The notes: generated by a model from the letters alone, not told the origin. A stretch of 40,251 bases of DNA from Planctomycetota bacterium (GCA_003671195.1 QWPJ01000225.1:1-40251), one strand, 5' to 3'; numbered from the stretch's first letter, positions 33,191 through 40,251 are shown. Translations and numbers: made by a program.

Positions 33191-33997
33191 CTATGAGCAG
33201 GCAGCTATGGCCCGATCCAAGAGCTCGGGATTGACATCCCACCACTTTTTCAAGCCCAGCAAGGCTGGCCGGAGGCTCGAATCGGCATAAAGCTCGGCCG
33301 CTTCCACAAAGAGCTCTCCAACACGGTCCGACCGCAGATGCTGGCCCAATAGCTCGATCGCTCTGGGTTCCTTGCGATCGGCCAGTCCCACGGCCGCCTC
33401 GCTCCGAGTCCCGAAATCCGAATCGCTCAAGCGTGCGAGCAACGCCTCACGGATCGCAGGGGTATCCTCTTGGGTGATCGAAATCGAGAAGGTGGCCCAT
33501 TCGCGAACCTCTGGCTCCGAATCCTCCATGAGCTTGAGCAATGTCTCCAAGCTCGAGCGAACCATCGCAAGGTCGCTCAGGTTCGGGATCGGCAGCGCCC
33601 AGGCGACTCGCCAGCGGACGTCTTCCATGGGGTGCTCGGCCAGGGAGATCAGCCAAGCTGCCGCGTCGGGCAGCTCCCGAAAGTGGACCGCACTGATCAG
33701 GGATGTGATGACCTCAGGATCCTGCTCGTTGGCGATCATCGCGAGGAGCATCGCTTGGGACTCTTGCGGATAGGCTTTGGTGTCCATGCCGAACTGCGCC
33801 AAGATCGATACGCCGACGGATCGGCGAAACGGGGCAGGATCTTTGCACCACGACAAAGCCGTCGAAAGCACCCTGGCTGTCCCGAGCTTTCGCAGCGCGT
33901 AGATGCTTTCCCAGAGTTCCTCCGATTCGATTTGGCCGGAGGTTTCGATCGCCTGCCAATGCCGATTCTCGAATTCTGTGTCGTTTTGCGTTTCCAT
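33191..33997 (-). CDS. HEAT-repeat protein
   Basis: This 268-residue soluble protein is composed of paired helices typical of HEAT/armadillo-like repeats: ESIYALRKLGTARVLSTALSW, PFRRSVGVSILAQFG, DPEVITSLISAVHFR, DVRWRVAWALPI, EPEVREWATFSIS, DFGTRSEAAVGLADRKEPRAIELLGQHL. The DxxVRxxAxxAL-like pattern is clear in several repeats. No enzymatic motif, signal peptide or membrane segment is seen. Such proteins usually act as protein-binding scaffolds; the partner is unknown. It starts 17 bp after the stop of the histone-deacetylase-like gene on the same strand, so co-expression is likely. Confidence 0.85.
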   Translation of the reverse strand: METQNDTEFENRHWQAIETSGQIESEELWESIYALRKLGTARVLSTALSWCKDPAPFRRSVGVSILAQFGMDTKAYPQESQAMLLAMIANEQDPEVITSLISAVHFRELPDAAAWLISLAEHPMEDVRWRVAWALPIPNLSDLAMVRSSLETLLKLMEDSEPEVREWATFSISITQEDTPAIREALLARLSDSDFGTRSEAAVGLADRKEPRAIELLGQHLRSDRVGELFVEAAELYADSSLRPALLGLKKWWDVNPELLDRAIAACS

Positions 33998-34014
33998 GAT
34001 TTTCTTAGGGGCCT

Positions 34015-34923
34015 TCAGCAGTACAGCGAAGCGATCCGAGCGCTCTCCAAAACCGTCATCGCGTGGATATCGACTATGTCTTCAACATTCGGAGCATACC
34101 CTCCGGCCATCGCCACGGCGATGGGTATCCTGCGTTCCATCAGGATATCAAGAACCAAGCGGTCACGCATACGAAGCCCCTCTTTGCTCAGGGTCAGCCG
34201 ACCGAGCCGGTCGCCAGCATAAGGGTCAGCACCGGCAAGATAAATCGCAAGATCGTAAGGACCCGAGGCCATGACCTCGGCCAATCCCTGCTCGAGTTTG
34301 GCCAGATACGCAATGTCTCCTGTCCCCTCGTCCAAGTCGATATCGAGATGACTCGGATGCTTGCGCGAGGGAAAGTTTTTCGCGCAGTGGATCGAGAACG
34401 TAAAGACATCGTCCTGGTGTCCTAAAATCTCCGCCGTTCCGTTTCCTTGGTGCACATCGCAATCGATCACACAAGCCTTTGCGATCAGCCCCTGGTCCAT
34501 CAGAGTGCGTATCGTTACGGCCGCGTCGTTGAACACGCAGTAGCCCTCTCCGGCCCCTCGCATGGCATGATGCGTGCCACCGGCTAGGTTCACCGCGATC
34601 CCCTCGCCGATGGCCGTGCGGGCGGCAGCCAACGTGGCGCCGGAACTGCGCCGCGATCGCTCGACCATCTCTGGGGACCAAGGAAACCCGATCCGCTGAA
34701 GCTCCTTTGCTGTCAATTCTCCACGCACGACCCGATCGACATACTCAGGGTCATGGGCGAGTTTAAGCTCCCTGTCACTGGCCGCCGGAGGCTCAAGGAA
34801 CACATCCCCAAAGTGCACTGGACTTGCGATCAGCCGATCGCGCAATCGCCGATACTTGGACATCGGGAAGCGATGCCCCTCGGGGAGCGGTAGAACGAAT
34901 CGATCGGTGAAGTATATTTTCAC
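34015..34923 (-). CDS. Histone deacetylase-family amidohydrolase
   Basis: This is a class of zinc-dependent deacetylases that in bacteria act on acetylpolyamines, acetoin-related or protein acyl-lysine substrates. Numbering from the GTG at 34921-34923, the product (302 residues) starts VKIYFTDRFVLPLPEGHRFPMSKY, the normal family N-terminus. Motifs are GGTHHAMRGAGEGYCVFND (tandem His about 118-119), DCDVHQGNGT (zinc ligands Asp156, His158) and LAGADPYAGDRLG (third ligand Asp near 233). A GGAGAGG lies just before the GTG; the frame is open upstream to an ATG at 34986, but the extra residues are not family-like. No arginine/lysine substrate determinant was recognised. It precedes the HEAT gene and diverges from the BPSS1187-like gene. 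Confidence 0.9.
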   Translation of the reverse strand: MKIYFTDRFVLPLPEGHRFPMSKYRRLRDRLIASPVHFGDVFLEPPAASDRELKLAHDPEYVDRVVRGELTAKELQRIGFPWSPEMVERSRRSSGATLAAARTAIGEGIAVNLAGGTHHAMRGAGEGYCVFNDAAVTIRTLMDQGLIAKACVIDCDVHQGNGTAEILGHQDDVFTFSIHCAKNFPSRKHPSHLDIDLDEGTGDIAYLAKLEQGLAEVMASGPYDLAIYLAGADPYAGDRLGRLTLSKEGLRMRDRLVLDILMERRIPIAVAMAGGYAPNVEDIVDIHAMTVLESARIASLYC

Positions 34924-35009
34924 TCGCCTCTCCGGGTATACTTGCCAACGTCGAAATCCACTTTCCAACCTATCGATCCAATACATCGATTCAACCTATC
35001 GGTCCTCGA

Positions 35010-36230
35010 ATGATCAGAAGTATATCGCTCAAGGGTAAATCGCAGAACACCGCCACGTTCTCTGTTGGGAGTTCTCGATCGGCGAGCCCCTCGGTGATCG
35101 CTCCTGCGATTGCTGCCTTGATCGCCTGGATTGGTTTAGGTCTGCAGATCGATCCTCGCATCGGCCAAGCGATCGCGAGCCCTGTGGCTACTGGGGTTGC
35201 TGCGGCTATCGACTTGGATCCGCAAGAGAAAGCCGACCCGAAAACCGACCCGAAAACCTACCGCGAGTTCAGCGCCAGGGCCAGCCTTGTCGATCCTCGC
35301 GCCAAGGCCTATCCGCAGATCGACTTCCATCTGGAAAAGGATGGCAAGCCGGTCGATCTAGGACATGCTTGCCGTCGACCTGGTGTGCCGATGCGGGGCA
35401 AGTTGGTCGTTTGGTTCATGGGGCACAGCCCAGAGCTATTTCATTTTTTGGCCGACGAGGGATTCCATGTCCTGCGAGTCCATTACGCCAACGGATGGTT
35501 CAATCGCTTTGGCAAAGAGCCACCTCCTGAGGATCGCTACACACTCGGTAAAATCCGGCTCGAGGCGGCCACGGGCGAAGACTTCAGCGAGCTCGTCTCG
35601 ATCGATCGGCCCGACGGGCTGGCCGAAAGGGTCGGGCAGTTCTTGGGTTGGCTCGAGCAGCAGGACCCCGAGGGCCATTGGGGCGAATACTTGCAAAGCG
35701 ACCCGAAGAATTCCAAGCAAGTCCTCTGGGACCGAGTCATCCTCTCGGGAGCTTCCCACGGAGCGACGACCTCGGCGAGATTCGCCTTGCACCAGAAAGT
35801 CGACCGCGTAGTCATGTTCTGCGGACCGAGGGATCAGTACGAGTTGTGGCAGGGGCTCCCTTCGGCGACCCCCAAGGAGCGTTTTTTCGGCTTCTCCCAT
35901 GTGCTCGATACCGGCTGGTCAGGGGATCACTATTGCAGAAGCTGGGAATTGCTGGGATTGCAAGCTTATGGTCCGATCGTCGACGTCGACAAGCAGCAGC
36001 CTCCCTACGGCCACACTCGAAGGCTCATCACCGAAGCACAAGTCGGTGGCGATGAAAAACGGGCCCACAGTTGCGTCACCCCTGGAAAAGCCGCCGTGCG
36101 GGATGCCGACGGGAACTATCTGCACAAAGACGTATGGAAGTATCTTTTCACACATCCGGTCGAAGCGATCGGCCAGCCGGTAGCTAGCGACCCGAGCTGC
36201 CAACGGGAATTGCAAGCCAAAACGAGGTAA
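35010..36230 (+). CDS. Predicted secreted alpha/beta-hydrolase, BPSS1187-like
   Basis: The 406-residue product has a hydrophobic N-terminal export segment at about 26-47 and then an alpha/beta-hydrolase-like domain. A nucleophile elbow SGASHGATTSARFALHQ lies near residue 250 (GASHG with the Ser), preceded by LVVWFMGHSPELFHFLADEGFHVLRVHYANG, a typical first strand-helix and oxyanion area. YGHTRRLITEAQVGGDEKRAHSCVTPGKAAV near the C-terminus, with HxW-type KDVWKYLF, resembles the BPSS1187 family; its His may complete the triad. The linker has a small in-frame duplication, KADPKTDPKT. I am confident of the fold and less so of the subfamily. The substrate is unknown. It starts 86 bp from the divergent HDAC start. 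Confidence 0.65.
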   Translation: MIRSISLKGKSQNTATFSVGSSRSASPSVIAPAIAALIAWIGLGLQIDPRIGQAIASPVATGVAAAIDLDPQEKADPKTDPKTYREFSARASLVDPRAKAYPQIDFHLEKDGKPVDLGHACRRPGVPMRGKLVVWFMGHSPELFHFLADEGFHVLRVHYANGWFNRFGKEPPPEDRYTLGKIRLEAATGEDFSELVSIDRPDGLAERVGQFLGWLEQQDPEGHWGEYLQSDPKNSKQVLWDRVILSGASHGATTSARFALHQKVDRVVMFCGPRDQYELWQGLPSATPKERFFGFSHVLDTGWSGDHYCRSWELLGLQAYGPIVDVDKQQPPYGHTRRLITEAQVGGDEKRAHSCVTPGKAAVRDADGNYLHKDVWKYLFTHPVEAIGQPVASDPSCQRELQAKTR

Positions 36231-36256
36231 GTTCGAACCGAAACCGACGGATTGCG

Positions 36257-36262
36257 TACAAT
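36257..36262 (+). promoter_or_regulatory. Candidate -10 box before the His-rich lipoprotein
   Basis: TACAAT at 36257-36262 lies 74 bp upstream of the ATG. The -35 is poor (TTCGAA at 36232-36237, spacer 19 bp). An AACGTCAT direct repeat follows at about 36278-36295. The gene's ribosome site AAGGA is at about 36321-36325. Confidence 0.3.
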
Positions 36263-36336
36263 AGAGCCACGCCATCAACGTCATTAACGTCATCGGCTTA
36301 CGCCCCCAATCGCCACCGTTTAAGGAAAAACCTGCC

Positions 36337-36933
36337 ATGAAAATTTCGCACTGGATCGCACTGAGCCTGATTGCAAGCATCCCTGTCGCCGTCGGGTGCG
36401 ATGCCCCGAAGACCGGTGGCTCCAAGTCCGGTTCGGCTGCCCACGACCACGATCACGCCGGGCATGACCACGCTGGGCACGATCATGCTGGGCATGACCA
36501 CGGGGACGCCAAGGGTGGAGATTCCAAAGCGGCCAAGAAGGACGATCATGCTGGCCACGACCATCCCGAGCACGGCCCCAACGGCGGTCATATCGCGCAC
36601 TTCGATACCAGCGCGACGACCCACTTTGAATGGGCGCATGACGAGGACAAGCAAACTCTGACGGTTTACTTCGAGGAGCTCGTCAGCGGTGGCAACAAGA
36701 TCGAGTCCGTCGAAGTCGTCGTAACTTCCAGTGGTCAGGAGAAAAAATTCAAGCTTGAGCCACTTGAATCGGCCAAGATCGCCGGTTCCATTTTTCAAAT
36801 CAAGGACCAAGAGCTTTTGACCCTTGTCGGCGCCAGCGACAAAGATGAGAAGGGGGTCCAAGCTCGACTCGTTGCCAAAATCGACGGCAAGGAAGAAAAG
36901 CTTTTGCTCATCGACCATCACCATCACCACTAG
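36337..36933 (+). CDS. His-rich metal-binding lipoprotein ending in five histidines
   Basis: This 198-residue lipoprotein has a short signal peptide and lipobox AVGC with Cys at residue 21. A His/Asp-rich region at about 35-78 is built of AGHDH repeats, encoded by 15-bp tandem units at about 36442-36507, plus a second cluster DDHAGHDHPEHGPNGGH. The remaining domain is beta-rich (HFEWAHDEDKQTLTVYFEEL, SVEVVVTSSGQEKKFKLEPL, VQARLVAKIDGKEEKLLLI). The last five codons are all His. The composition predicts binding of zinc, copper or nickel at the cell envelope; similar His-rich lipoproteins are seen with metal efflux systems, but none is present here. The pabB start follows the stop by 15 bp, and a strong intrinsic terminator lies 38 bp after the stop. 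Confidence 0.8.
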   Translation: MKISHWIALSLIASIPVAVGCDAPKTGGSKSGSAAHDHDHAGHDHAGHDHAGHDHGDAKGGDSKAAKKDDHAGHDHPEHGPNGGHIAHFDTSATTHFEWAHDEDKQTLTVYFEELVSGGNKIESVEVVVTSSGQEKKFKLEPLESAKIAGSIFQIKDQELLTLVGASDKDEKGVQARLVAKIDGKEEKLLLIDHHHHH

Positions 36934-36948
36934 GACCGACGTCTCAGC

Positions 36949-38400
36949 GTGTTTGAACCGATCCAAAGAGAACTACCTCCGGGGGCAACTCCGGAGGTAG
37001 TTTTTTCTCAGCTCTCGAAATTGCCGGGTTGTATCTGGTTCGACAGCGCGTTGCGCAACGACCCCCGAAGTCGCTTTAGTTTTCTGGCGGCCGATCCGGT
37101 CGATGTCTTTGCGATCGATGATCCCATCGCTGATCCCCTCGCGACGATCGAGCGTTGGCTCGATCACTATCGCGAGCCGACCGCAGGAGCCGTGCCGTTC
37201 CAAGGCGGGATCGCTGGCATGTTGGCTTATGAGTTTGGGCGATGCTTTGAAAAGCTCCCGAACGCTTCCCACGATGAGTTCGGATTGCCGATTTGTTGGC
37301 TCGGGCTCTACGATGTCGTCTTTGCTTGGGAGCATGGCGAGTCTCCCGAGCAGGATCGCGGTTGGGTCTTCTCCCAAGGTTTCGGGACGTTGAGCGAGTT
37401 GTCCATTTCGGACTCAGAGCGCAAGCGCCGCGCAGAGATTCGGCTCGAGTCCTTCCTCGATCGCATCGCAGGCCAGAGAATTCCAACCGAGTCGTTGGCC
37501 AAGCCCACGAGCATCCATGCCATGGCTCATGGGCTCAGCGCCATGCAGTACGAAACGCGACTCGGCGGAGGATGGCTCGGTAACTTTGATAGCCCCCTGT
37601 ATCGGCAAGCCGTCGAGAGAACGCGCCAGTACATCTTGGCCGGTGATGTTTTCCAAGTCAATCTCTCGCAGCGTTTGCTCTGCCCCGAGCGCTGCGCTGC
37701 GAGCGAGCTGGTGCTTCGATTGCGCAAAGTCAACGCCGCTCCCTTTGCCGGTTATCTCGATCTGGGCGATTCTCAAATCGTCAGCGCATCGCCAGAGCGA
37801 TTCATTCAAGTGCGCGATCGATGGATCGAAACCAGACCGATCAAAGGCACACGGCGTCGGACCGGCGATAGCGAGCAAGACGCACGATTGAAGGAGGAGC
37901 TGAGCCTCTCCGAAAAGGACCGCTCTGAGAATATCATGATCGTCGATCTGCTCCGAAACGATCTATCGCGAGTCTGTGAAATCGATTCGCTCTCGGTCGA
38001 TCGACTCTGCGAAATCGAGACGTTTCCATTCTTGTTGCACATGGTCAGTTCGATCCGAGGACGGCTTCGCGAGTCGGTCGGAATCAGCCAGTTGATGGCG
38101 GCTATCTTTCCAGGCGGCAGCATCACCGGCGCGCCTAAAATCCGCGCTATGGAGATCATCGCCGAGCTGGAGCCAACGGTTCGAGGACCCTACTGCGGGT
38201 CCTTGGGATACATCGCGACCAGTGGCGACATGGATTGGAATATCATGATCCGAACCTTGACCTGTTCACGCGGTTGGTGGCAGTTCCAGGTCGGGGGAGG
38301 GATCGTCGCCGACAGCGTGCCCGAGCAAGAGGAAGAAGAAACCTGGACGAAAGCCGCAGGAATTGTCGCAGCCGTCCGGGACTCGTTGCGGCATTCCTAA
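36949..38400 (+). CDS. pabB: Aminodeoxychorismate synthase component I
   Basis: PabB aminates chorismate to aminodeoxychorismate for folate synthesis. The 483-residue product has the chorismate-binding domain in its C-terminal half: RQYILAGDVFQVNLSQR, SPERFIQV, TRPIKGTRRR (the K299 of PIKGT marks ADC synthase against anthranilate synthase, which has PIAGT), ENIMIVDLLRNDLSRVC, FPGGSITGAPKIRAMEII and YCGSLGYI. The start is a GTG at 36949. The first 25 codons (EPIQRELPPGATPEVVFSQLSKLPGC) look like genuine family sequence, although codons 8-19 are also an intrinsic terminator hairpin. A start at the TTG at 37021 is possible but would lose family-like residues. No pabA or pabC is adjacent. Confidence 0.93.
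   Translation: MFEPIQRELPPGATPEVVFSQLSKLPGCIWFDSALRNDPRSRFSFLAADPVDVFAIDDPIADPLATIERWLDHYREPTAGAVPFQGGIAGMLAYEFGRCFEKLPNASHDEFGLPICWLGLYDVVFAWEHGESPEQDRGWVFSQGFGTLSELSISDSERKRRAEIRLESFLDRIAGQRIPTESLAKPTSIHAMAHGLSAMQYETRLGGGWLGNFDSPLYRQAVERTRQYILAGDVFQVNLSQRLLCPERCAASELVLRLRKVNAAPFAGYLDLGDSQIVSASPERFIQVRDRWIETRPIKGTRRRTGDSEQDARLKEELSLSEKDRSENIMIVDLLRNDLSRVCEIDSLSVDRLCEIETFPFLLHMVSSIRGRLRESVGISQLMAAIFPGGSITGAPKIRAMEIIAELEPTVRGPYCGSLGYIATSGDMDWNIMIRTLTCSRGWWQFQVGGGIVADSVPEQEEEETWTKAAGIVAAVRDSLRHS
36971..37006 (+). terminator. Intrinsic terminator inside the 5' end of pabB
   Basis: AACTACCTCCGG (36971-36982) pairs perfectly with CCGGAGGTAGTT (36991-37002) around an 8-nt loop, followed by T up to 37006. 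This is a textbook rho-independent terminator. It ends the His-rich lipoprotein transcript at the expected distance but lies wholly within pabB codons 8-19. Confidence 0.85.
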
Positions 38401-38655
38401 AGCCGTCCTGCGCCTGAATCGCCCCCCCTGAATGGGCCCCCCTGAATCGACACACCGTAAACCCACCGTAAACCCACCGATGGGGGGATTTTCCAATCTG
38501 TAGGGACTTGCGGGATTTATCTAGTAGACCCAAGGACCCTTGGCGATTATCCTTTCCCCTCCTCCTCTCCTTATCCTTTTATCAAGCGGTGCCGAGTATT
38601 CGACGAATATTCGCCAAGTTCTACTTATTCACGTCCCATTGCTCATCGGTACACC
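38401..38655. other. Intergenic region between pabB and the AP2-like gene
   Basis: Short duplications (CCCCTGAAT units at about 38425-38450 and two CCGTAAACCCA units at about 38455-38477) are followed by CCCACCGATGGG with a few Ts, a weak terminator candidate for pabB. A pyrimidine-rich run lies at about 38550-38580 (CCTTTCCCCTCCTCCTCTCC), and TTCGACGAATATTCG near 38600 is a short inverted repeat. No gene is supported. Confidence 0.5.
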
Positions 38656-39159
38656 ATGCCTGAACCCAAGCGCAAGGAAAGCAATCGCAGCGAAACCAAG
38701 TACAAAGGAATCACGCGAATCGACTACGAAGGGATCAGCACGCAGGGCTGGATGGTTCGCCTGACTCGGCAAGGAGAACGCCAGCAGCAGTTCTTCAACG
38801 ATCGACAGTACGGCGGCAAAACCAAGTCGCTACAAGCCGCCAGAGCTTGCTACAGCAAGCTGGTCAAAGCGGCTCCGAAAGTCCAAACGGCCAAGGGACG
38901 TAAAACCCACCGCAACACGACGGGCAAGGTCGGAGTGCACGAGGTCCGGAACGTCGACTCGCGGTGGAAGAACGCCGAGTCCTTTGCTTTTTGCGCCTCC
39001 TGGGTCGACTCCAAAGGAAAGCGTCGCAAGGTCAGCTTTGCTTGGAACCGCTACGGAAAAAAACACGCTTGGAATCTCGCTTGCCTAGCCCGCGAGCACG
39101 AGATCAACGACCGAGAACGTGTGATCGAGCTCTATGGACCCAAGAAGATCAAACGTTAA
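38656..39159 (+). CDS. Small basic protein with two AP2-like DNA-binding repeats
   Basis: The 167-residue Lys/Arg-rich product has two similar segments. The first (about 17-68) reads KGITRIDYEGISTQGWMVRLTRQGERQQQFFNDRQYGGKTKSLQAARACYSKL, a three-strand-plus-helix pattern with the G-W-V-R and FxD..YGG..A signatures of AP2/integrase-type DNA-binding domains. The second (about 91-147) reads GKVGVHEVRN, then FAFCASWVDSKGKRRKVSFAWNRYGKKHAWNLACLAREH, with the same strand-strand-strand-helix order. Such AP2-like proteins occur in planctomycetes and phages and are presumed DNA binders. No recombinase is attached. Assignment is by eye and needs a profile search. It is free-standing; the next gene is convergent. 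Confidence 0.6.
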   Translation: MPEPKRKESNRSETKYKGITRIDYEGISTQGWMVRLTRQGERQQQFFNDRQYGGKTKSLQAARACYSKLVKAAPKVQTAKGRKTHRNTTGKVGVHEVRNVDSRWKNAESFAFCASWVDSKGKRRKVSFAWNRYGKKHAWNLACLAREHEINDRERVIELYGPKKIKR

Positions 39160-39176
39160 GCCAAAGGCCGATTTAG

Positions 39177-39218
39177 CTTACAGAACGTGGCTTACAGAAC
39201 GTGGCTTACAGAACGTGG
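39177..39218 (-). repeat. Three exact 14-bp tandem repeats next to the 4HBT stop codon
   Basis: CTTACAGAACGTGG is present three times (39177-39190, 39191-39204, 39205-39218), and a fourth partial unit CTTACAGA includes the actual stop of the minus-strand thioesterase gene (39220-39222). Each unit therefore carries a copy of the TAA stop context. Confidence 0.95.
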
Positions 39219-39219
39219 C

Positions 39220-39684
39220 TTACAGATCGGTGATCATCGGAAAGTCTTTGGCCATCTCGGCCGGGATCCTCATCGGTGTGCCCCGCTTGTAATCGATAAA
39301 CGCCCAAGTCGTGTGCGCCACGGCAAGGACGGTCTGTCGCTCGGGCGCCGCTGGATCGATGATACCTTGGGCGTCGGCAAGTGGGGGATCGAACCTGACC
39401 ATTCGGTATCGGCGGGTCGAGGTGACTTTCTTCATGTCAGCCACCCAGGTCATGACCAGAACTCGGTCCCCTTCGAAGGCTGGTTGGAGGTATTCGATCT
39501 GGTGCAATCGTGCGACCCAACCGGCACCGAGTTCCATGTACCGTTCGAGAGTCCAACCCAGTGCCGCCGAATGTGCATAGGCAGCATTCTGCATCCACTG
39601 CACGTAGACGACGTTGTTGACATGCCCGAGCACGTCGATGTCCGCTGCCCGAACCTCGACGGCGTGTTCGAAGATCGATGTCAT
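39220..39684 (-). CDS. Hotdog-fold (4HBT) acyl-CoA thioesterase, YbgC/FadM-like
   Basis: Members hydrolyse acyl-CoA thioesters. The 154-residue product has the usual N-terminal motif AADIDVLGHVNNVVYVQWMQ with catalytic Asp at about 17, then a long helix, then strands GAGWVARLHQIEYLQPAFEGDRVLVMTWV and TTWAFIDYKRGTPMRIP. Length and pattern match the YbgC/FadM type. The ATG at 39684 has AGGGA upstream and lies 9 bp after the stop of the oxidoreductase gene, so the pair is probably one operon. The acyl specificity is unknown. The stop region is duplicated in the 14-bp repeats that follow. Confidence 0.88.
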   Translation of the reverse strand: MTSIFEHAVEVRAADIDVLGHVNNVVYVQWMQNAAYAHSAALGWTLERYMELGAGWVARLHQIEYLQPAFEGDRVLVMTWVADMKKVTSTRRYRMVRFDPPLADAQGIIDPAAPERQTVLAVAHTTWAFIDYKRGTPMRIPAEMAKDFPMITDL

Positions 39685-39693
39685 TGCAGGTCC

Positions 39694-40251
39694 CTAATCC
39701 GTGCAGTCTTTGAGCAAATGGAAGAGGCTTCTCCATGACTTTCCTGTTCCGGTCGCGAGGGACAGCGAACAGGAGCGAGCATTGGTGTACCCTTCGGTGC
39801 ACTGCGAGTTTTGCATCGCAGGCCCTACATCTTTGGTCGCGCTTTGAACCAATCCAGGTAGCTCAAATCCTCGGTCACCACCCATCCCGCAGCACTTGCC
39901 TTCGTGGGGTTGGAGCACCTTTTCGGCACAAGCCCCCGCGACCTTGAGCATCGAATCCCCCCAGCCGAACTTTTGGTTCGAGCAAACCGAATGGATCGCA
40001 ACGATCCCCTTACGACGCTTGAGGGTCAGTTTGGGCAAGAGCGATTCGGCGAAAACCGAGGAATCGAGAATCTTGATCTTCTGCAGTTGCTCCCTGCGCA
40101 CCGGGTCGAGATCCGCAAGACCTTGGGTGATGAACGCGGTGCAGGAGCCCAAGTCCATAACGATCGGACGAGCGCCTCGGTCGCTCCAGAGCCACATCGC
40201 ATCGATCAGCTCGGATTGCTTGGCCAACGCCGAGTCGGGGAATCCCTTGGA
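39694..40251 (-). CDS. FAD/Fe-S oxidoreductase (D-lactate dehydrogenase/GlcF-type), C-terminal part only
   Basis: The minus-strand frame is open through the window edge, so the N-terminus is missing; about 186 residues are seen. The visible part contains the C-terminal Cys-rich region of CCG-type oxidoreductases: HSVCSNQKFGWGDSMLKVAGACAEKVLQPHEGKCCGMGGDRGFELPGL and TEGYTNARSCSLSLATGTGKSWRSLFHLL. That pattern matches the Fe-S/CCG domain of FAD-linked D-2-hydroxyacid dehydrogenases, which donate electrons to the respiratory chain. The FAD-binding half must lie upstream, beyond 40251. It is followed by the 4HBT thioesterase 9 bp downstream. The exact substrate cannot be judged from this part. 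Confidence 0.82.
   Translation of the reverse strand, partial: SKGFPDSALAKQSELIDAMWLWSDRGARPIVMDLGSCTAFITQGLADLDPVRREQLQKIKILDSSVFAESLLPKLTLKRRKGIVAIHSVCSNQKFGWGDSMLKVAGACAEKVLQPHEGKCCGMGGDRGFELPGLVQSATKDVGPAMQNSQCTEGYTNARSCSLSLATGTGKSWRSLFHLLKDCTD

Noticed and set aside
1..40251. tRNA, rRNA, prophage, integrase or toxin-antitoxin genes
   Set aside because: Read through all intergenic stretches; no cloverleaf with TTCGANNC arm, no transposase or integrase motif and no paired small genes that I could support.

Overview
The window looks like chromosomal DNA of a planctomycete, most likely from the Pirellulaceae side of the phylum. The reasons are a planctomycete-type cytochrome with a DUF1587 domain, a long secreted prenyltransferase/squalene-oxidase-repeat protein, PQQ-propeller and BPSS1187-like secreted proteins, a receptor-like Ser/Thr kinase, an OleC-like enzyme, GATCG-rich coding sequence of moderately high GC, and poor operon structure with many weak ribosome binding sites. 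I see no rRNA, tRNA, CRISPR array, integrase or transposase gene.

Layout. 1-4851 (minus strand): an M48 metallopeptidase, three tandem AIM24-family paralogues and the N-terminal part of a cytochrome, all co-directional. 4852-5384: a duplicated 102-bp element embedded in GTACTC/GTGCTC arrays. 5385-8130 (minus): a signal peptidase I with an inserted zinc ribbon, overlapping a PQQ-propeller protein. 8214-10266 (plus): an SMP-30/gluconolactonase protein and a D-erythronate dehydrogenase-like SDR. 10263-17791: flhA (minus), a sulfotransferase (plus), then an SGNH hydrolase, an AMMECR1 protein and a prenyltransferase-repeat protein (all minus). 17956-20418 (plus): a DUF2141 lipoprotein and an OleC-like ligase. 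20375-22449 (minus): argC and a GT2 protein. 22450-22835 is gene-free: a heptamer satellite and REP-like hairpins. 22836-25472 (minus): clpB. 25814-29164 (plus): a DAHP synthase with an attenuator-like leader, a Bpt-type aminoacyltransferase and an AsmA-like protein. 29363-32784 (plus): a Cache-domain Ser/Thr kinase and a YmdB phosphodiesterase. 32785-33190 is gene-free: a purine-rich tandem array and a perfect 28-bp inverted repeat. 33191-34923 (minus): HEAT-repeat and histone-deacetylase-like proteins. 35010-39159 (plus): a BPSS1187-like hydrolase, a His-rich lipoprotein, pabB and a possible double AP2-like protein. 39220-40251 (minus): a 4HBT thioesterase and the C-terminal part of a Cys-rich FAD/Fe-S oxidoreductase.

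Most genes are unrelated housekeeping or accessory functions and do not form one pathway. The most system-like signals are: (i) the M48 + AIM24 x3 cluster; (ii) the DAHP synthase leader, where a candidate H-type pseudoknot/antiterminator overlaps an intrinsic terminator; (iii) a second strong intrinsic terminator written inside the first codons of pabB, another chorismate-pathway gene; and (iv) very frequent short tandem duplications, many in frame and often at gene ends, which suggest replication slippage as an active source of protein and start/stop variation. All functional calls come from reading motifs by eye; no database search was run.
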